Below the pieces are notes generated by a model. That model saw nothing but the letters and a program-made list of their open reading frames with translations, was not told where the DNA came from and searched no databases. From contig JBFWRK010000011.1 of NCBI GenBank assembly GCA_050248955.1, positions 103,128 through 167,127 of the forward strand: DNA of 64,000 nt, in the 5' to 3' direction. Within the stretch, counting starts at the first letter, position 1. Every line of letters begins with the position of its first letter. This document shows positions 41,702-51,412 of the stretch, one piece after another. Made by a program: the position numbers and the translations under genes. This DNA comes from JBFWRK01 sp050248955 (GTDB lineage Bacteria > Actinomycetota > Acidimicrobiia > Acidimicrobiales > Ilumatobacteraceae).

Positions 41702-44218
41702 ATGGCTTCGCTCGCCGATCTCCTCCCGCCGACGGGTTCAGATCCGTCGATGGTGCTCGATGCGTTCGCAGCGTGGGCGGCCGATGGTGGGCGGCCGCTG
41801 TACGTGCATCAGGAAGAGGCCGCGCTCGCGCTCGCCGCGGGTGACCACGTCGTCCTCGCGACGCCGACCGGCTCTGGCAAGAGCCTCGTCGCTGTCGCCG
41901 GCGTGCTGCTCGCCCTCAACGAGGGCCGGCGGGCGGTGTGGACGGCGCCGATCAAGGCGTTGGTGGCGGAGAAGTTCTTCGATCTGGTCGACCTGCTCGG
42001 CGCGCAGCACGTGGGCTTGGCGACGGGTGACGCGGCGATCAACGCCGATGCGCCGGTTCTGGTCTGCACCGCGGAGGTGTTCGCCAACCACGCGCTCGCG
42101 ACGGGTCCGAGCAGCGAGTTCGGGTTCGCCTGTCTCGACGAGTTCCACTACTACGGCGACCACGACCGCGGGTGGGCGTGGCAGGTGCCGCTGCTGGAGC
42201 TCACCAACTGTCAGATGCTGCTGGCGTCGGCGACGCTCGGCGACATGAGCGCGATCGCGTCCGATCTGGAGCGTCGCTCGGGCCGCGCGGTGACCGAGGT
42301 GACGTCGGTGGATCGGCCCACCCCGCTGTACTACCAATGGCGCATGACGTCGGTGTCCGACAGCGTGCTCGAGGCGGTGAGCGAGGGGCTCAGCCCGGTG
42401 TACGTCGTACACGCCAACCAGGCGGCCGCGATCGAACGCGCACAGGGCCTCGTGAGCCTCAAGGTCACGACCCGCCCGCAGCGCGAGGCGATCGCCGCCG
42501 CGATGGCCGGGGTGAAGATGAGTCGGGGCTTCGGCGACACGCTCGACCGACTCGTCCGCAACGGGGTCGGCGTGCATCACGCCGGCATGCTGCCTCGCTA
42601 CCGGCGCCTGGTGGAGCGGTTGGCCGGTGAGGGTCTGCTCCCGGTGATCTGTGGGACCGACACGCTCGGCGTCGGCGTCAACATCCCGATCCGCACGGTG
42701 CTGATGACGGCGCTCACGAAGTTCGACGGCTCGCGGGTGCGGATGTTCAGCGTGCGCGAGTTCCACCAGCTCGCCGGACGGGCGGGGCGTCCCGGGTTCG
42801 ATCCGGATGGCCACGTCTGGGTGCAGGCACCTGACCACGTGATCGACAACGCCCGCGCGATGTCACGCGCCGGCGACGATCCCAAGGCCCGCCGCAAGGC
42901 GGCCAAGGCGCGCCCGCCTGAGGGGTTCGTCCACTACGACGAGGCGTCGATGCAACGCCTCATGTCGGCGCGTCCCGAGCCGCTCACGTCGCGGTTCCGG
43001 GTGACGGCCGATCTCGTCGCCGAGGTGCTCGGTCGCGCCGACGGCCCCACCGCGCTCAAACGTCTGCTGCGCACCAATCACGACACCGAGTCACGCCGCC
43101 GCCAGCACCAGCGGCGGGCCATCGCCGTCTACCGCAGCCTCGAGGCCGCCGGTGTGGCCGAACGGCAACGTGACGCGCAGGGTCGCTGCATCGGCGTGCG
43201 CGTCGGCTCGCTCGTCGAGGGCGACGACGAGCGCAGCGCACTGCGGTTCTCGGCGCCGCTGATGCCGTTCGCGATCGAGGTGATCACCACGCTCGATCGC
43301 GATGATCCGGCGTACGTCGTCGACGTCGTCAGCGTGGTCGAATCGGTGCTCGACGATCCGCGCCAGGTGCTCTTCGCCCAGCGGAACACGGCGAAAGGAG
43401 CCGAGGTCGCGCGGCTCAAGGCGGAGGGCGTGCCCTACGAGGAACGCATCGAGCTGCTCGAGTCGGTCACGTGGCCGCGTCCGCTCGCCGAGCTCCTGGA
43501 GGCGTGTTTCGCCTCCTATCGAGAGCACCATCCGTGGGTCGCGGACGGGCCGTCTCCGAAGTCGGTGTTGCGCGAGATGCTGGAGGGCGGCGACAGCTTC
43601 GCGACGTTCGTGCGTCGGTACCGGTTGGAGCGCAGTGAGGGGCTCGTGCTGCGCTACCTCACCGACGCGTGGCGCACCCTCGACCGCTCCCTCCCCGACG
43701 ACGTCTACAGCCCGGCGCTCGAGGACGTGGTCGAGTGGCTCGGCGCGCTGATCCGCGCCACCGATGCCACGTTGCTCGACGAGTGGGCGCGCCTCGCCGG
43801 CGAACCGGTCCACGACCATCTCGCACCCGAGTCACCCACAGCCGCCCGCTCCGGCCCTCCGACCGCCTGGCGCACCGCGGTGCGTACGGCTGCGTTCGGG
43901 TGGGTGGAGCTGTTGGCAAGCCGTTCGCACGCCGCGCTGGCGGACCGCAGCGGTTGGAGCGAGCAGGAGCTGGCCGAGGCCATGGCGCCGTACTGGTCCG
44001 AGTATCCGGCGATCGGCATCGACGCCGACGCCCGATCGGCGGACCAGTTCACGTTGACCGAGGAACCGGGGCGGTGGGTCGTCACCCAGCGATTGGCCGA
44101 CCCGGCCGGCGATGGCGAGTGGCGGTTCGTCGCGGCCGTCGACCTCGCAACCGCACAGCGCGAGGGCGCGCCGACGCTCCAGCTCGAAGCGCTCGGTCCC
44201 TATCGACCGAGCGCTTGA
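41702..44218 (+). CDS. Ski2-like DExH helicase with DUF3516
   Basis: 838-aa superfamily 2 RNA/DNA helicase. Motifs: I ATPTGSGKSLVA (residue 54), Ia TAPIKALVAEKF, II LDEFHYYGD (DExH), III SATLGD, IV-VI GVGVHHAGMLPRYRRL, ICGTDTLGVGVNIP, FHQLAGRAGRPGFD. These are typical of the Ski2/Mtr4 side of SF2. The C-terminal 300 residues match the actinobacterial DUF3516 extension. Start ATG lies 8 nt behind CACACT (41688-41693), leaderless. Likely involved in RNA processing; direct evidence is lacking. Confidence 0.92.
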   Translation: MASLADLLPPTGSDPSMVLDAFAAWAADGGRPLYVHQEEAALALAAGDHVVLATPTGSGKSLVAVAGVLLALNEGRRAVWTAPIKALVAEKFFDLVDLLGAQHVGLATGDAAINADAPVLVCTAEVFANHALATGPSSEFGFACLDEFHYYGDHDRGWAWQVPLLELTNCQMLLASATLGDMSAIASDLERRSGRAVTEVTSVDRPTPLYYQWRMTSVSDSVLEAVSEGLSPVYVVHANQAAAIERAQGLVSLKVTTRPQREAIAAAMAGVKMSRGFGDTLDRLVRNGVGVHHAGMLPRYRRLVERLAGEGLLPVICGTDTLGVGVNIPIRTVLMTALTKFDGSRVRMFSVREFHQLAGRAGRPGFDPDGHVWVQAPDHVIDNARAMSRAGDDPKARRKAAKARPPEGFVHYDEASMQRLMSARPEPLTSRFRVTADLVAEVLGRADGPTALKRLLRTNHDTESRRRQHQRRAIAVYRSLEAAGVAERQRDAQGRCIGVRVGSLVEGDDERSALRFSAPLMPFAIEVITTLDRDDPAYVVDVVSVVESVLDDPRQVLFAQRNTAKGAEVARLKAEGVPYEERIELLESVTWPRPLAELLEACFASYREHHPWVADGPSPKSVLREMLEGGDSFATFVRRYRLERSEGLVLRYLTDAWRTLDRSLPDDVYSPALEDVVEWLGALIRATDATLLDEWARLAGEPVHDHLAPESPTAARSGPPTAWRTAVRTAAFGWVELLASRSHAALADRSGWSEQELAEAMAPYWSEYPAIGIDADARSADQFTLTEEPGRWVVTQRLADPAGDGEWRFVAAVDLATAQREGAPTLQLEALGPYRPSA

Positions 44219-44225
44219 TCTCCGG

Positions 44226-46550
44226 TCAGAGGGCGCCGACCGGCTCCGCTTCGGACTCGTCGTCGGGGACGGGCTCGGCATGACCCTCGACGTCGATGGT
44301 CGGCAGGATCCGTTCGATCCAGCGTGGCAGCCACCAGTTCTTGTCGCCGAGCAGCTCCATCGTCGCCGGCACGAGGAGCATGCGCACGACGGTCGCGTCG
44401 AGCGCGATCGCCGTTGCCAGACCGATGCCCATCAGCTTGAGCACACGATCGTTCTCGAGCAGGAAGCTGCCGAAGACGACGACCATGATCGCCGCGGCCG
44501 CCGTGATCACCTTGGCGGTGGCGGCAAGACCGTCGGCCACCGAGGTCCGGCTGTCGCCGGTGCGGTGCCACTCCTCCCGCACTCGTGAGAGCAGGAACAC
44601 CTCGTAGTCCATCGACAGACCGAAGACGACGGCGAACAGCATCATCGGAGCCCACGGCTCGATCGGCGCCGGCTGCACACCCGTGAGGTCGCTCAGCCAT
44701 CCCCACTGGAACAACGCGACGACGACACCGTACGACGCGCTGATCGAGAGCAGGTTCATGATCACTGCCTTCAGCGGCACCAACAGCGACCGGAACACGA
44801 CCATCAGCAGCAGGAACGACACGACGAGCACGGCGATGAAGAAGTACGGCAGACGCTCTTCGAGGTAGTCGGAGAAGTCGTCGTTCACGGCGACGGTGCC
44901 CGTCACCACGACGTCGACGCCGGCCGTCGGTTCGACCGATGGCAGCAGCTCGAAGCGCAGCGTGTCGACGAAATCGGTCGTGGCCTGCTCCTGCGGGCCG
45001 GTGGTCGGCACGAGGTTCCAGAACACGGCGGTCGGGTTCGCTTCGTCGTTCGGGACCGGCGACGAGAGGAACGCCACGTGCGGGTCGGCAGCGACGGCCT
45101 CGGTGATCGGCTGCAGCGCAGCGAGGTCGGTGCCGGCCGGCAGCTCGGCGACGAGCAGCATCGGCCCGTTGAACCCCGGACCGAAGCCGGCGACGAGGAG
45201 GTCGTAGGCCTTCTTCGTGGTGGTGTCGTCCGCATAGTTGCTCTCGTCCGAGAACCCGAGACGGAGGCTCAGCACGGGGATCGCGAGGATGAGCAGCGCG
45301 ACGGCTCCGGCGATCGCCGAGACCCACGGCCGATGCTGGATCACGCGGCTCCAGCGGTACGCCGCCGTCTCCCGGCGCGGCTTCGGCACCCGTCGTGGCA
45401 CCTCGCGCTTGAGCGGAGCGACGAAGAACCCGGCGATCAGCACGATCACTGCCAGCGGGATGCCGATGAGGAACGGCGTGACCTTCAGCCCGACCCCCAC
45501 CAGGGCGAATGCGATGAGCGCGGCAGCGATCAGACCCCGCCAGCGCGTGCGCTCGACGTTCTCCCCCGCGAAGCCGAGCAGCGCCGGCAGCAAGGTGAGC
45601 GACGCTGCGACAGTCACGGCGACGACCGACGCCGCGCCGACCGCGAGGCCCTGCACGAACGCCACGCCCATGACGAGCATCCCGAGCAGCGAGATCACCA
45701 CTGTGAAGCCGGCGAAGAGGACCGACCGCCCGGCGGTGTCGATGGCGATCGCGATCGACTCCCGCACGGTGTGGCCGGCGTGGAGCTGCTCGCGGTAGCG
45801 GGTCACGATGAGGAGCGCGTAGTCGATGCCGACGCCGAGGCCGATCATGATCCCGAGGAACGTGGCGAAGTCGGGGATCGCCATCAGGTTGCTGAGCAGG
45901 CTGATGATCGCGACGCCGATGCCGATGCCGAACAGCGCCACACCGACGGGGAGACCCATCGCCAGGACCGAGCCGAAGGCGACGATGAGGATCACGATCG
46001 CGAACGCGAGTCCGAGGACTTCGGACGACGGTTCCTCGAACTCGGCGAAGATGAACCCACCGAGCTCGACCTGCAACCCGTCGACGACCGGCATCTGATC
46101 CAGGATCTCGTTGCGGATCTCCTCCGCACGGGGGAACTCGATGTCATCGGGCATCTCGACGTTGGCGTAGGCGATCTTGCCTGCCTCAGCACCTTGGGAG
46201 GCGATCAGCTGCTCGCCTCCCTCGTCGTACGGGCTCTCGACGCGGTTGACGTCCTCGATCGTGGCGATGTGCGCGAGGAGCACTTCCATGCCTTCACGTA
46301 CCGCAGGGTCGTCGACGCCCTGCTCGGCGCGGAAGACCACGGTGCCGACGATACCCGTGCCCTGACCGCCGAACTCGGCGTCCAGGATGTCGAAGCCGAC
46401 CTTCGACTCGACGTCGGGCAGGTTGAACTCGTCGCGAAACGCATCGCCGATCGCGCCGGAGATGACGTTGCTGAGGACGAGGATCGCGATCCACACCCCG
46501 ACGACGAGCTTTCGGCGGTCGTGACACCAGGGACCGAGACGTGCGAACAC
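44226..46550 (-). CDS. MMPL/RND-family transporter
   Basis: 774-aa exporter with twelve predicted membrane helices: helix 1 (LVVGVWIAILVLSNVI), a large extracytoplasmic loop, helices 2-6 (FAIVILIVAFGSVLAMG to LLPALLGFAG), then a second half-repeat with its own loop. MMPL marks: GLGVGIDYALLIVTRYREQLHAG in the first half and VFGLSMDYEVFLLSRVREEWHR in the second, whose Asp residues couple to protons. GTG start with GAGGAGG ahead. Actinobacterial relatives export lipids or drugs. No TetR regulator sits alongside. Confidence 0.92.
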   Translation of the reverse strand: MFARLGPWCHDRRKLVVGVWIAILVLSNVISGAIGDAFRDEFNLPDVESKVGFDILDAEFGGQGTGIVGTVVFRAEQGVDDPAVREGMEVLLAHIATIEDVNRVESPYDEGGEQLIASQGAEAGKIAYANVEMPDDIEFPRAEEIRNEILDQMPVVDGLQVELGGFIFAEFEEPSSEVLGLAFAIVILIVAFGSVLAMGLPVGVALFGIGIGVAIISLLSNLMAIPDFATFLGIMIGLGVGIDYALLIVTRYREQLHAGHTVRESIAIAIDTAGRSVLFAGFTVVISLLGMLVMGVAFVQGLAVGAASVVAVTVAASLTLLPALLGFAGENVERTRWRGLIAAALIAFALVGVGLKVTPFLIGIPLAVIVLIAGFFVAPLKREVPRRVPKPRRETAAYRWSRVIQHRPWVSAIAGAVALLILAIPVLSLRLGFSDESNYADDTTTKKAYDLLVAGFGPGFNGPMLLVAELPAGTDLAALQPITEAVAADPHVAFLSSPVPNDEANPTAVFWNLVPTTGPQEQATTDFVDTLRFELLPSVEPTAGVDVVVTGTVAVNDDFSDYLEERLPYFFIAVLVVSFLLLMVVFRSLLVPLKAVIMNLLSISASYGVVVALFQWGWLSDLTGVQPAPIEPWAPMMLFAVVFGLSMDYEVFLLSRVREEWHRTGDSRTSVADGLAATAKVITAAAAIMVVVFGSFLLENDRVLKLMGIGLATAIALDATVVRMLLVPATMELLGDKNWWLPRWIERILPTIDVEGHAEPVPDDESEAEPVGAL

Positions 46551-46649
46551 CAGTTGCCTCCTCGAGATCGGGCAGCCAGCTCGGCCACCCAGCGGATCTC
46601 TGCGAATGGACGTGTGGAAGGGTTGAAACTAATCGCTTCCGCGCATCGG

Positions 46650-47603
46650 TCAGCGAGCGATTTTCTGCGTCGCCCCGTCGCCGGCCGACCGGCGTGCGAT
46701 CGTCCCGACGGCGGCGAGCACGACGGCCATCCCGAGGAGTTGGACCCGCTCCACCGACTCGCCGAGGAACGTCGCTGCCCAGAGCACGCCGAGACCCGGT
46801 TGGCCGAGTTGGAGCACCGAGATCGTGCCGACCGGGACTCGGCGCTGTGCCCAGGCGATCAGGCCGTGCGCGGCCACTCCGGCGCTGATCGCGAGGAGCG
46901 CTACGAGGAGCCATCCCTTCGCCGACACGGCAACGAGGCCAGCGGGCCCGCCGGCGGTGAGCAGCGCGATCGGCAGGGTGGTGATGCAGGCCGCGGTCGA
47001 CATGACCGCCATGAAGTCGGGGGTGCTCAGCCGTGCTCGTGCTGCTGTGCCCGTCATCAGATACGCGATCCACGCCACCATCGAGAGGCCCACCAGGGCG
47101 TCGCCGAAGTACGACGTGCCCGTGTCGGGCGCCTGGCTCAGGATGAGCACGATGCCGGCGAGCGCGATCGCGCCGCACACGACGACGTAGCGCTGCACGC
47201 GCTCGCGCAACACGTGTGCCGCGAGTGGGACGAGGATCAACGGGGTCAACGCGCTGATGAACTCGGCGTGGGCGATGGGTGTGCGGGTCACCCCGGAGAA
47301 GAAGCACGACAGGTTCACCCCGAACGCGATCCCTGGCAGGGTGGCGACGCGCCAGGCCGTCGCATCGACGGTCGGTGATCCTCCCCGGCGGGCACCACGG
47401 GCGGCGATGGCGACGTGCCACAACACGGCGGCGATGAGGAACCGCCAGAACGCGACGACCGGCCCCGGGGACCCGGTTGACTTCGTGATCGTCGAGCCGA
47501 GCGACAGCCCGACGAAGGCGACGACGATCGCGATCACGCCACGCACCGACGCCGAGTCCCTCGGATGGTCGACCGAGGCATCAGCGGTGGCAGTCGCGGT
47601 CAT
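46650..47603 (-). CDS. EamA/DMT-superfamily transporter
   Basis: 317 aa, ten predicted helices in two EamA repeats (about 20-145: VIAIVVAFVGLSLGSTITK, PVVAFWRFLIAAVLWHV, FFSGVTRTPIAHAEFISALTPLILVPLAAHVL; and about 165-300: HGLIAWAQRRVPVGTISVLQLGQPGLGVLWA). Such proteins export metabolites or drugs. Start ATG lies just below a perfect MarR-type palindrome shared with the divergent regulator gene, so the transporter is probably its target. Confidence 0.9.
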   Translation of the reverse strand: MTATATADASVDHPRDSASVRGVIAIVVAFVGLSLGSTITKSTGSPGPVVAFWRFLIAAVLWHVAIAARGARRGGSPTVDATAWRVATLPGIAFGVNLSCFFSGVTRTPIAHAEFISALTPLILVPLAAHVLRERVQRYVVVCGAIALAGIVLILSQAPDTGTSYFGDALVGLSMVAWIAYLMTGTAARARLSTPDFMAVMSTAACITTLPIALLTAGGPAGLVAVSAKGWLLVALLAISAGVAAHGLIAWAQRRVPVGTISVLQLGQPGLGVLWAATFLGESVERVQLLGMAVVLAAVGTIARRSAGDGATQKIAR

Positions 47604-47614
47604 GCGGAACCCCT

Positions 47615-47669
47615 TATCTCAACGTTGAGATATCAACGTACCGAGCCAGGTATCTCAATGTCAAGAGAT
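47615..47669. promoter_or_regulatory. twin MarR operators
   Basis: TATCTCAACGTTGAGATA (47615-47632) is a perfect 18-bp palindrome; the second, TATCTCAATGTCAAGAGATC (47651-47670), is an imperfect copy with the half-sites 2 bp further apart. Both lie between the DMT transporter and MarR genes and overlap their promoters. They are AT-rich islands in the GC-rich DNA, as expected for MarR sites. Confidence 0.75.
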
Positions 47670-47687
47670 CAACCTAGGATGGCGAGC

Positions 47688-48197
47688 GTGACACCAGACC
47701 ACGTCGATCGAATCGTCGAGCAGTGGATGCAGGAACGACCGGACCTCGACCCGAGCCCGATACGGATCATCGGACGGATCAGCCGCCTGAGCCGCACCAT
47801 CGACCAACAGCTCAAGCAGGTGTTCGCGCTCCACGATCTCGAAGCGTGGGAGTACGACGTGCTCGCCTCGCTCCGCCGGTCAGGGGCCCCCTTCGAGCTC
47901 TCGGCAGGCCAGCTTCTCGCGGCACTGATGATCACGTCTGGAGCAGTCACCAACCGCATCGACCGGCTCGAGCGCCGTGGGCTCGTGCGACGCACCAAGG
48001 TGCCCACCGACAGGCGGATCGTCCGGATCCGACTCACGAACGACGGCTTCGCGGCAATCGACGGAGCAGTGTCCGATCATCTCGACAACGAGGCCCGGAT
48101 CCTGCAATCGCTCACGCCGGCCGACGTCCGGCAGCTCGAGCGGCTCCTCCGGAAGCTGCAGCAGGGACTCGCCGACACGCCGAGTGACGATTGCTGA
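47688..48197 (+). CDS. MarR-family transcriptional regulator
   Basis: 169-aa winged-helix regulator. DNA-binding domain about residues 50-130: LEAWEYDVLASLRRSG, LLAALMITSGAVTNRIDRLERRGLVRRTKVPTDRRIVRIRLT with the beta-wing RxPTDRRxxxIxLT signature. N-terminal RISRLSRTIDQQLKQV and C-terminal helices form the dimer. GTG is preferred as start since TAGGAT (47675-47680) lies 7 nt upstream; ATG 47679 or 47658 would place the start within operator or promoter. Divergent transporter is the predicted target. Confidence 0.9.
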   Translation: MTPDHVDRIVEQWMQERPDLDPSPIRIIGRISRLSRTIDQQLKQVFALHDLEAWEYDVLASLRRSGAPFELSAGQLLAALMITSGAVTNRIDRLERRGLVRRTKVPTDRRIVRIRLTNDGFAAIDGAVSDHLDNEARILQSLTPADVRQLERLLRKLQQGLADTPSDDC

Positions 48198-48307
48198 GCG
48201 TCGCGACGTGCCGCGCTCCGTCCCTTTCGGACGAGCGACCGATGAGTTCGAGGGCGCCGCGGCGTCGAACGCGGCGACATCGTTCTGAGCACGACGAAGG
48301 AGCAACC

Positions 48308-49108
48308 ATGCCGACACGAGCGACCGCACCGATCGGGGCGCCCTGCTGGGTCGACCTCATGACCTCGGACACCGAGCGCAGCCGGACGTTCTACAGCGCG
48401 CTGTTCGGTTGGACAGCAGAAGAGCCCGCCGAGGAGTTCGGCGGCTACTTCACCTTCACGAAGGACGGCATCCCGATGGCCGGGTGCATGGCGAGCCAGC
48501 CGGGCTCGGGGGTGCCCGACGTCTGGTCGGTGTACCTCGCGACCGACGACGCCACGAAGACGCTCGAGGCGGTCACTGCCAACGGTGGCCAGGTCTACGC
48601 GGATGCGATGGCGGTCGGCGACCTCGGCACGATGGCCGCCGTCGGTGATCCGGGTGGCGCCATGATCGGGATCTGGCAGCCCGGCTCCCACCCGGGCTTC
48701 GGCGCCCTCGCCGAGCCCGGTGCGCCGAGCTGGTTCGAGCTGCACACACGCGACTACGAGACCGCGGTCGCGTTCTATCGCGAGGTGTTCCGCTGGGACA
48801 CGAACGTCGCCAGCGACACGCCGGAGTTCCGCTACACGACACTGGCGAACGGCGAGGAGTGGCTGGCCGGGATCATGGACGCGTCCCGCTTCCTCCCCGA
48901 CGGCGTCCCCGCCCACTGGTCCGTCTACTTCGGCGTCGACGACGCCGACGCCGCGCTGTCCAAGATCATCGCGCTCGGTGGCTCGATCGTGATGGCCGCC
49001 GAGGACACGCCGTACGGTCGTCTCGCGGCGGCGCTCGACCCGAGCGGAGCTCAGTTCAAGCTCGTTGCTCCCAACGACGCGATGCCAGCACGCACCTCGG
49101 CGGACTGA
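48308..49108 (+). CDS. two-domain VOC protein
   Basis: 266 aa, two VOC units. Unit 1 (about 10-125): GAPCWVDLMTSDTERSRTFYSALFGW to DPGGAMIGIWQPG. Unit 2 (about 135-255): GAPSWFELHTRDYETAVAFYREVFRW to DPSGAQFKLVAPND. Both N-terminal strands have Trp-Val/Trp-Phe where the metal His normally sits, so it resembles the 27-kDa antigen Cfp30B-like VOC proteins rather than active dioxygenases. GAAGGAG precedes the ATG. Convergent with the Rieske gene. Confidence 0.88.
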   Translation: MPTRATAPIGAPCWVDLMTSDTERSRTFYSALFGWTAEEPAEEFGGYFTFTKDGIPMAGCMASQPGSGVPDVWSVYLATDDATKTLEAVTANGGQVYADAMAVGDLGTMAAVGDPGGAMIGIWQPGSHPGFGALAEPGAPSWFELHTRDYETAVAFYREVFRWDTNVASDTPEFRYTTLANGEEWLAGIMDASRFLPDGVPAHWSVYFGVDDADAALSKIIALGGSIVMAAEDTPYGRLAAALDPSGAQFKLVAPNDAMPARTSAD

Positions 49109-49150
49109 GCGCCTCGGCTGCCGCTGCCGGTGCGAGGTGCCGGTCGAGCA

Positions 49151-50320
49151 TCAGGCGAACTCGTCCGGCGCGAGCGGCGTCGCGACATCAGCGCGGACCA
49201 GCCGCATGACGTGCGCCGCGCGACCTTCCCACGTCGTCGGTGGGCCGACTCGGTAGAACGGTGAGCGCAGGTTCGCCATCAGCTTCGTCACCATGTCGGT
49301 GTCCTCCTGGTTCGTCTGCTCCAGGCTGGCGAGATCGGCCTCTTGCTCGTCCGCCGACTTCCCACTGCCGTAGATGCGAGAGACGAGGCGGGTGCGGTCC
49401 GGCGCGAGGGGATCGGCTCGCACCAGGATCAGCATCGTGGCGTAGGGGAGCGGCGTCAGGTTGGGGTAGATGAAGTCCGCGTAGTGACCGCGCAGGTACT
49501 CGTCGGCGAGATCGCTGCGGCCTCCCGTCGTGTCGTACGCGTCGGGGTGCGGTTTGTAGCCGCTGCACGTGCGCCCCTCGAAGCGGACGACGGTGTCGAG
49601 CGACCGGCGCTGCGGGTTCAGTCGGCGATGCACGAAGCGCACGTGGTAGTCGTCGTTGGAGTTCTCGACGAACGCCTTCCAGTTGATCGGATACGTCTGA
49701 TCGAGCTCACGTGGGTAGCGCTGGAACGCACCGAACCCGTACCGGTCGTAGCGGTCCGCGATCGGCGCGATCCATTCCCGGAACGATCGTGCGCGGTGCG
49801 ACAGGCAGCCGAACACGAGCTTGTCCCACGCGACCTCGAGCCGGATCGGCACGAGCCCGTACTCCTCGCTCGGGATGCCATCGGGGTACATGCGCGGGCG
49901 GTCGGGGATGCCGACGAGACGGCCATCGAGGTCGTACGACCAGTTGTGGTACGGGCATGTCATCGACGACCCGCAGTGGCCCGTGCTGCCCGAGACGACG
50001 GGGGACGCGCGGTGGCGGCAGTTGTTGAGGAACCCGTTGATCTCCCCACTCGCCGATCGCACGACGACCACCTGCTGGTGACCGATCGACGCGGTGATGT
50101 AGTCGCCGGGTTCGGCAAGGTCCTCGGTGTCGCCGAGCCAGACCCACGAGCGGCCGAAGACGCGCAGCATCTCGAGCTCGAACAGGTCCTCGTCGTACAC
50201 CTCCCACGGTTGCAGCATCGGGGTCGGCACGGGCGAACGCACGAGGCCGTCCGCCTCGGCGACGAGTCGGCGACGAGCCTCGATCCGTGTCGTCAGGACT
50301 GCATCCTCGGCTGTTGACAT
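49151..50320 (-). CDS. Rieske non-heme iron oxygenase, alpha subunit
   Basis: 389 aa. Rieske ligands NNCRHRASPVVS and MTCPYHNWSYDLDGRL (about residues 100-125), iron ligands in VENSNDDYHVRFVHRRLN (N-D-x-x-H-x4-H) and a C-terminal helix set typical of aromatic-ring or quaternary-amine oxygenases. N-terminal stretch LQPWEVYDEDLFELEMLRVFGRSWVWLGDTEDL is the classic alpha-subunit opening. Last gene of operon B, 33 bases after the quinone-oxidoreductase-like gene, behind the BMP-type importer. The importer context suggests that its substrate is taken up as an intact small heterocycle or amine. Confidence 0.93.
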   Translation of the reverse strand: MSTAEDAVLTTRIEARRRLVAEADGLVRSPVPTPMLQPWEVYDEDLFELEMLRVFGRSWVWLGDTEDLAEPGDYITASIGHQQVVVVRSASGEINGFLNNCRHRASPVVSGSTGHCGSSMTCPYHNWSYDLDGRLVGIPDRPRMYPDGIPSEEYGLVPIRLEVAWDKLVFGCLSHRARSFREWIAPIADRYDRYGFGAFQRYPRELDQTYPINWKAFVENSNDDYHVRFVHRRLNPQRRSLDTVVRFEGRTCSGYKPHPDAYDTTGGRSDLADEYLRGHYADFIYPNLTPLPYATMLILVRADPLAPDRTRLVSRIYGSGKSADEQEADLASLEQTNQEDTDMVTKLMANLRSPFYRVGPPTTWEGRAAHVMRLVRADVATPLAPDEFA

Positions 50321-50353
50321 GGGCGGCCTCCTCGTCGCTCGGCGAGCCGCGGC

Positions 50354-51412
50354 TCACGGCCGCAGCAGGATCTTCCCGAACACGTCCCTGCTGTCCAGCG
50401 CGTCCTGCGCGCCCGCCGCGTCGGCCAGCGCGAACTCGGCATGGATCGGTACCTCGAATCGCTCGGTGCAGAACGTCTGCCACAACGGACCGAACTCGTC
50501 CGGTCGGTACCGGTCGGAACCGCGGATCGAGATGCCGTGGTGGAACAGGTAGCCGAGCGACGGGATCGTCGCCGCATCGCCGGACGAGTTCCCACACGAC
50601 ACGAGCCGGCCGTGGTGGCCGAGCGCGAAGAGCGAGGGGCCGAACAACGCCGTGCCGACGTGGTCGAACACGAGGTCCACCCCGGCGCCGTCGGTGATCG
50701 AACGCACCCACGCGGCGACATCGCCCGTGCGGTTGTTGACGACGTGGTCGGCGCCCAACTGCACTGCCCGGGCGCACTTCTCGTCAGTGCCGGCGGTCGC
50801 GAGGACCGTGGCACCGGCACGCTTCGCCAACTGGATCGCGGCCACCGAGACGCCTGCCCCGGCAGCGTGGATCAGGACGTTCTCGCCGCGCTGCAACCCA
50901 CCGACCGCGAACAGCCCGTGCGATGCGGTGAGCCAGCACGTCGGGAACGTCGCGGCATGGGTGATCGGCATGTCGTCGGGCACCGGGAACACGTGGCTCG
51001 CCGGCGCGAGGCACAGCTCTGCGTACCCACCGTCCTCCGTCCCACCGATCACGGCGACCTCGTCGGATGCCCGCCGATCGTCGGCGTGGTCGTCGTCGTT
51101 GCGGCCGGCGAACCGGGAGCCCTCGGGAACGCACGAGAGCAACGGATCGATGACGACGCGGTCGCCGATCGCAACACCGCGCACGTCGTCACCGACAGCG
51201 ACGACGGTCCCGGCGACGTCCATCCCGGGGATGTGCGGGTAGTGGAAGCCGGGCATCTGGTACCCGCCTGCGCGCTGCACGATGTCGAGCCGGTTCAGCG
51301 CGCACGCCTCGACCTGTACGACGACGTCCGACCGCCCGGGCACCGGGTCAGGCACCGTGACGTGCCGGAGCACCTCGCTGCCACCCGTCTCGTGGTGGAG
51401 GACCGCCTTCAC
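50354..51412 (-). CDS. medium-chain dehydrogenase, quinone oxidoreductase-like
   Basis: 352-aa MDR-superfamily oxidoreductase. GroES-like N-domain with MKAVLHHETGG and FHYPHIPGMDVAGTVVAVGDDV; NAD(P)-binding VLIHAAGAGVSVAAIQLAKRAGATV (about residue 185), HVGTALFGPSLFALGHHGRLV. The structural zinc cluster of four Cys is replaced by a charged loop (GRNDDDHADDRRAS), so it is probably a quinone/enoyl reductase type. GTG start overlaps the permease stop by four bases. It may serve as reductase in the pathway, but not as the Rieske electron donor, since no flavin or 2Fe-2S motif is present. Confidence 0.88.
   Translation of the reverse strand: MKAVLHHETGGSEVLRHVTVPDPVPGRSDVVVQVEACALNRLDIVQRAGGYQMPGFHYPHIPGMDVAGTVVAVGDDVRGVAIGDRVVIDPLLSCVPEGSRFAGRNDDDHADDRRASDEVAVIGGTEDGGYAELCLAPASHVFPVPDDMPITHAATFPTCWLTASHGLFAVGGLQRGENVLIHAAGAGVSVAAIQLAKRAGATVLATAGTDEKCARAVQLGADHVVNNRTGDVAAWVRSITDGAGVDLVFDHVGTALFGPSLFALGHHGRLVSCGNSSGDAATIPSLGYLFHHGISIRGSDRYRPDEFGPLWQTFCTERFEVPIHAEFALADAAGAQDALDSRDVFGKILLRP

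Noticed and set aside
50354..51412. The MDR enzyme as the Rieske electron-donor reductase
   Set aside because: It lacks flavin-binding and 2Fe-2S ferredoxin motifs that such reductases carry.
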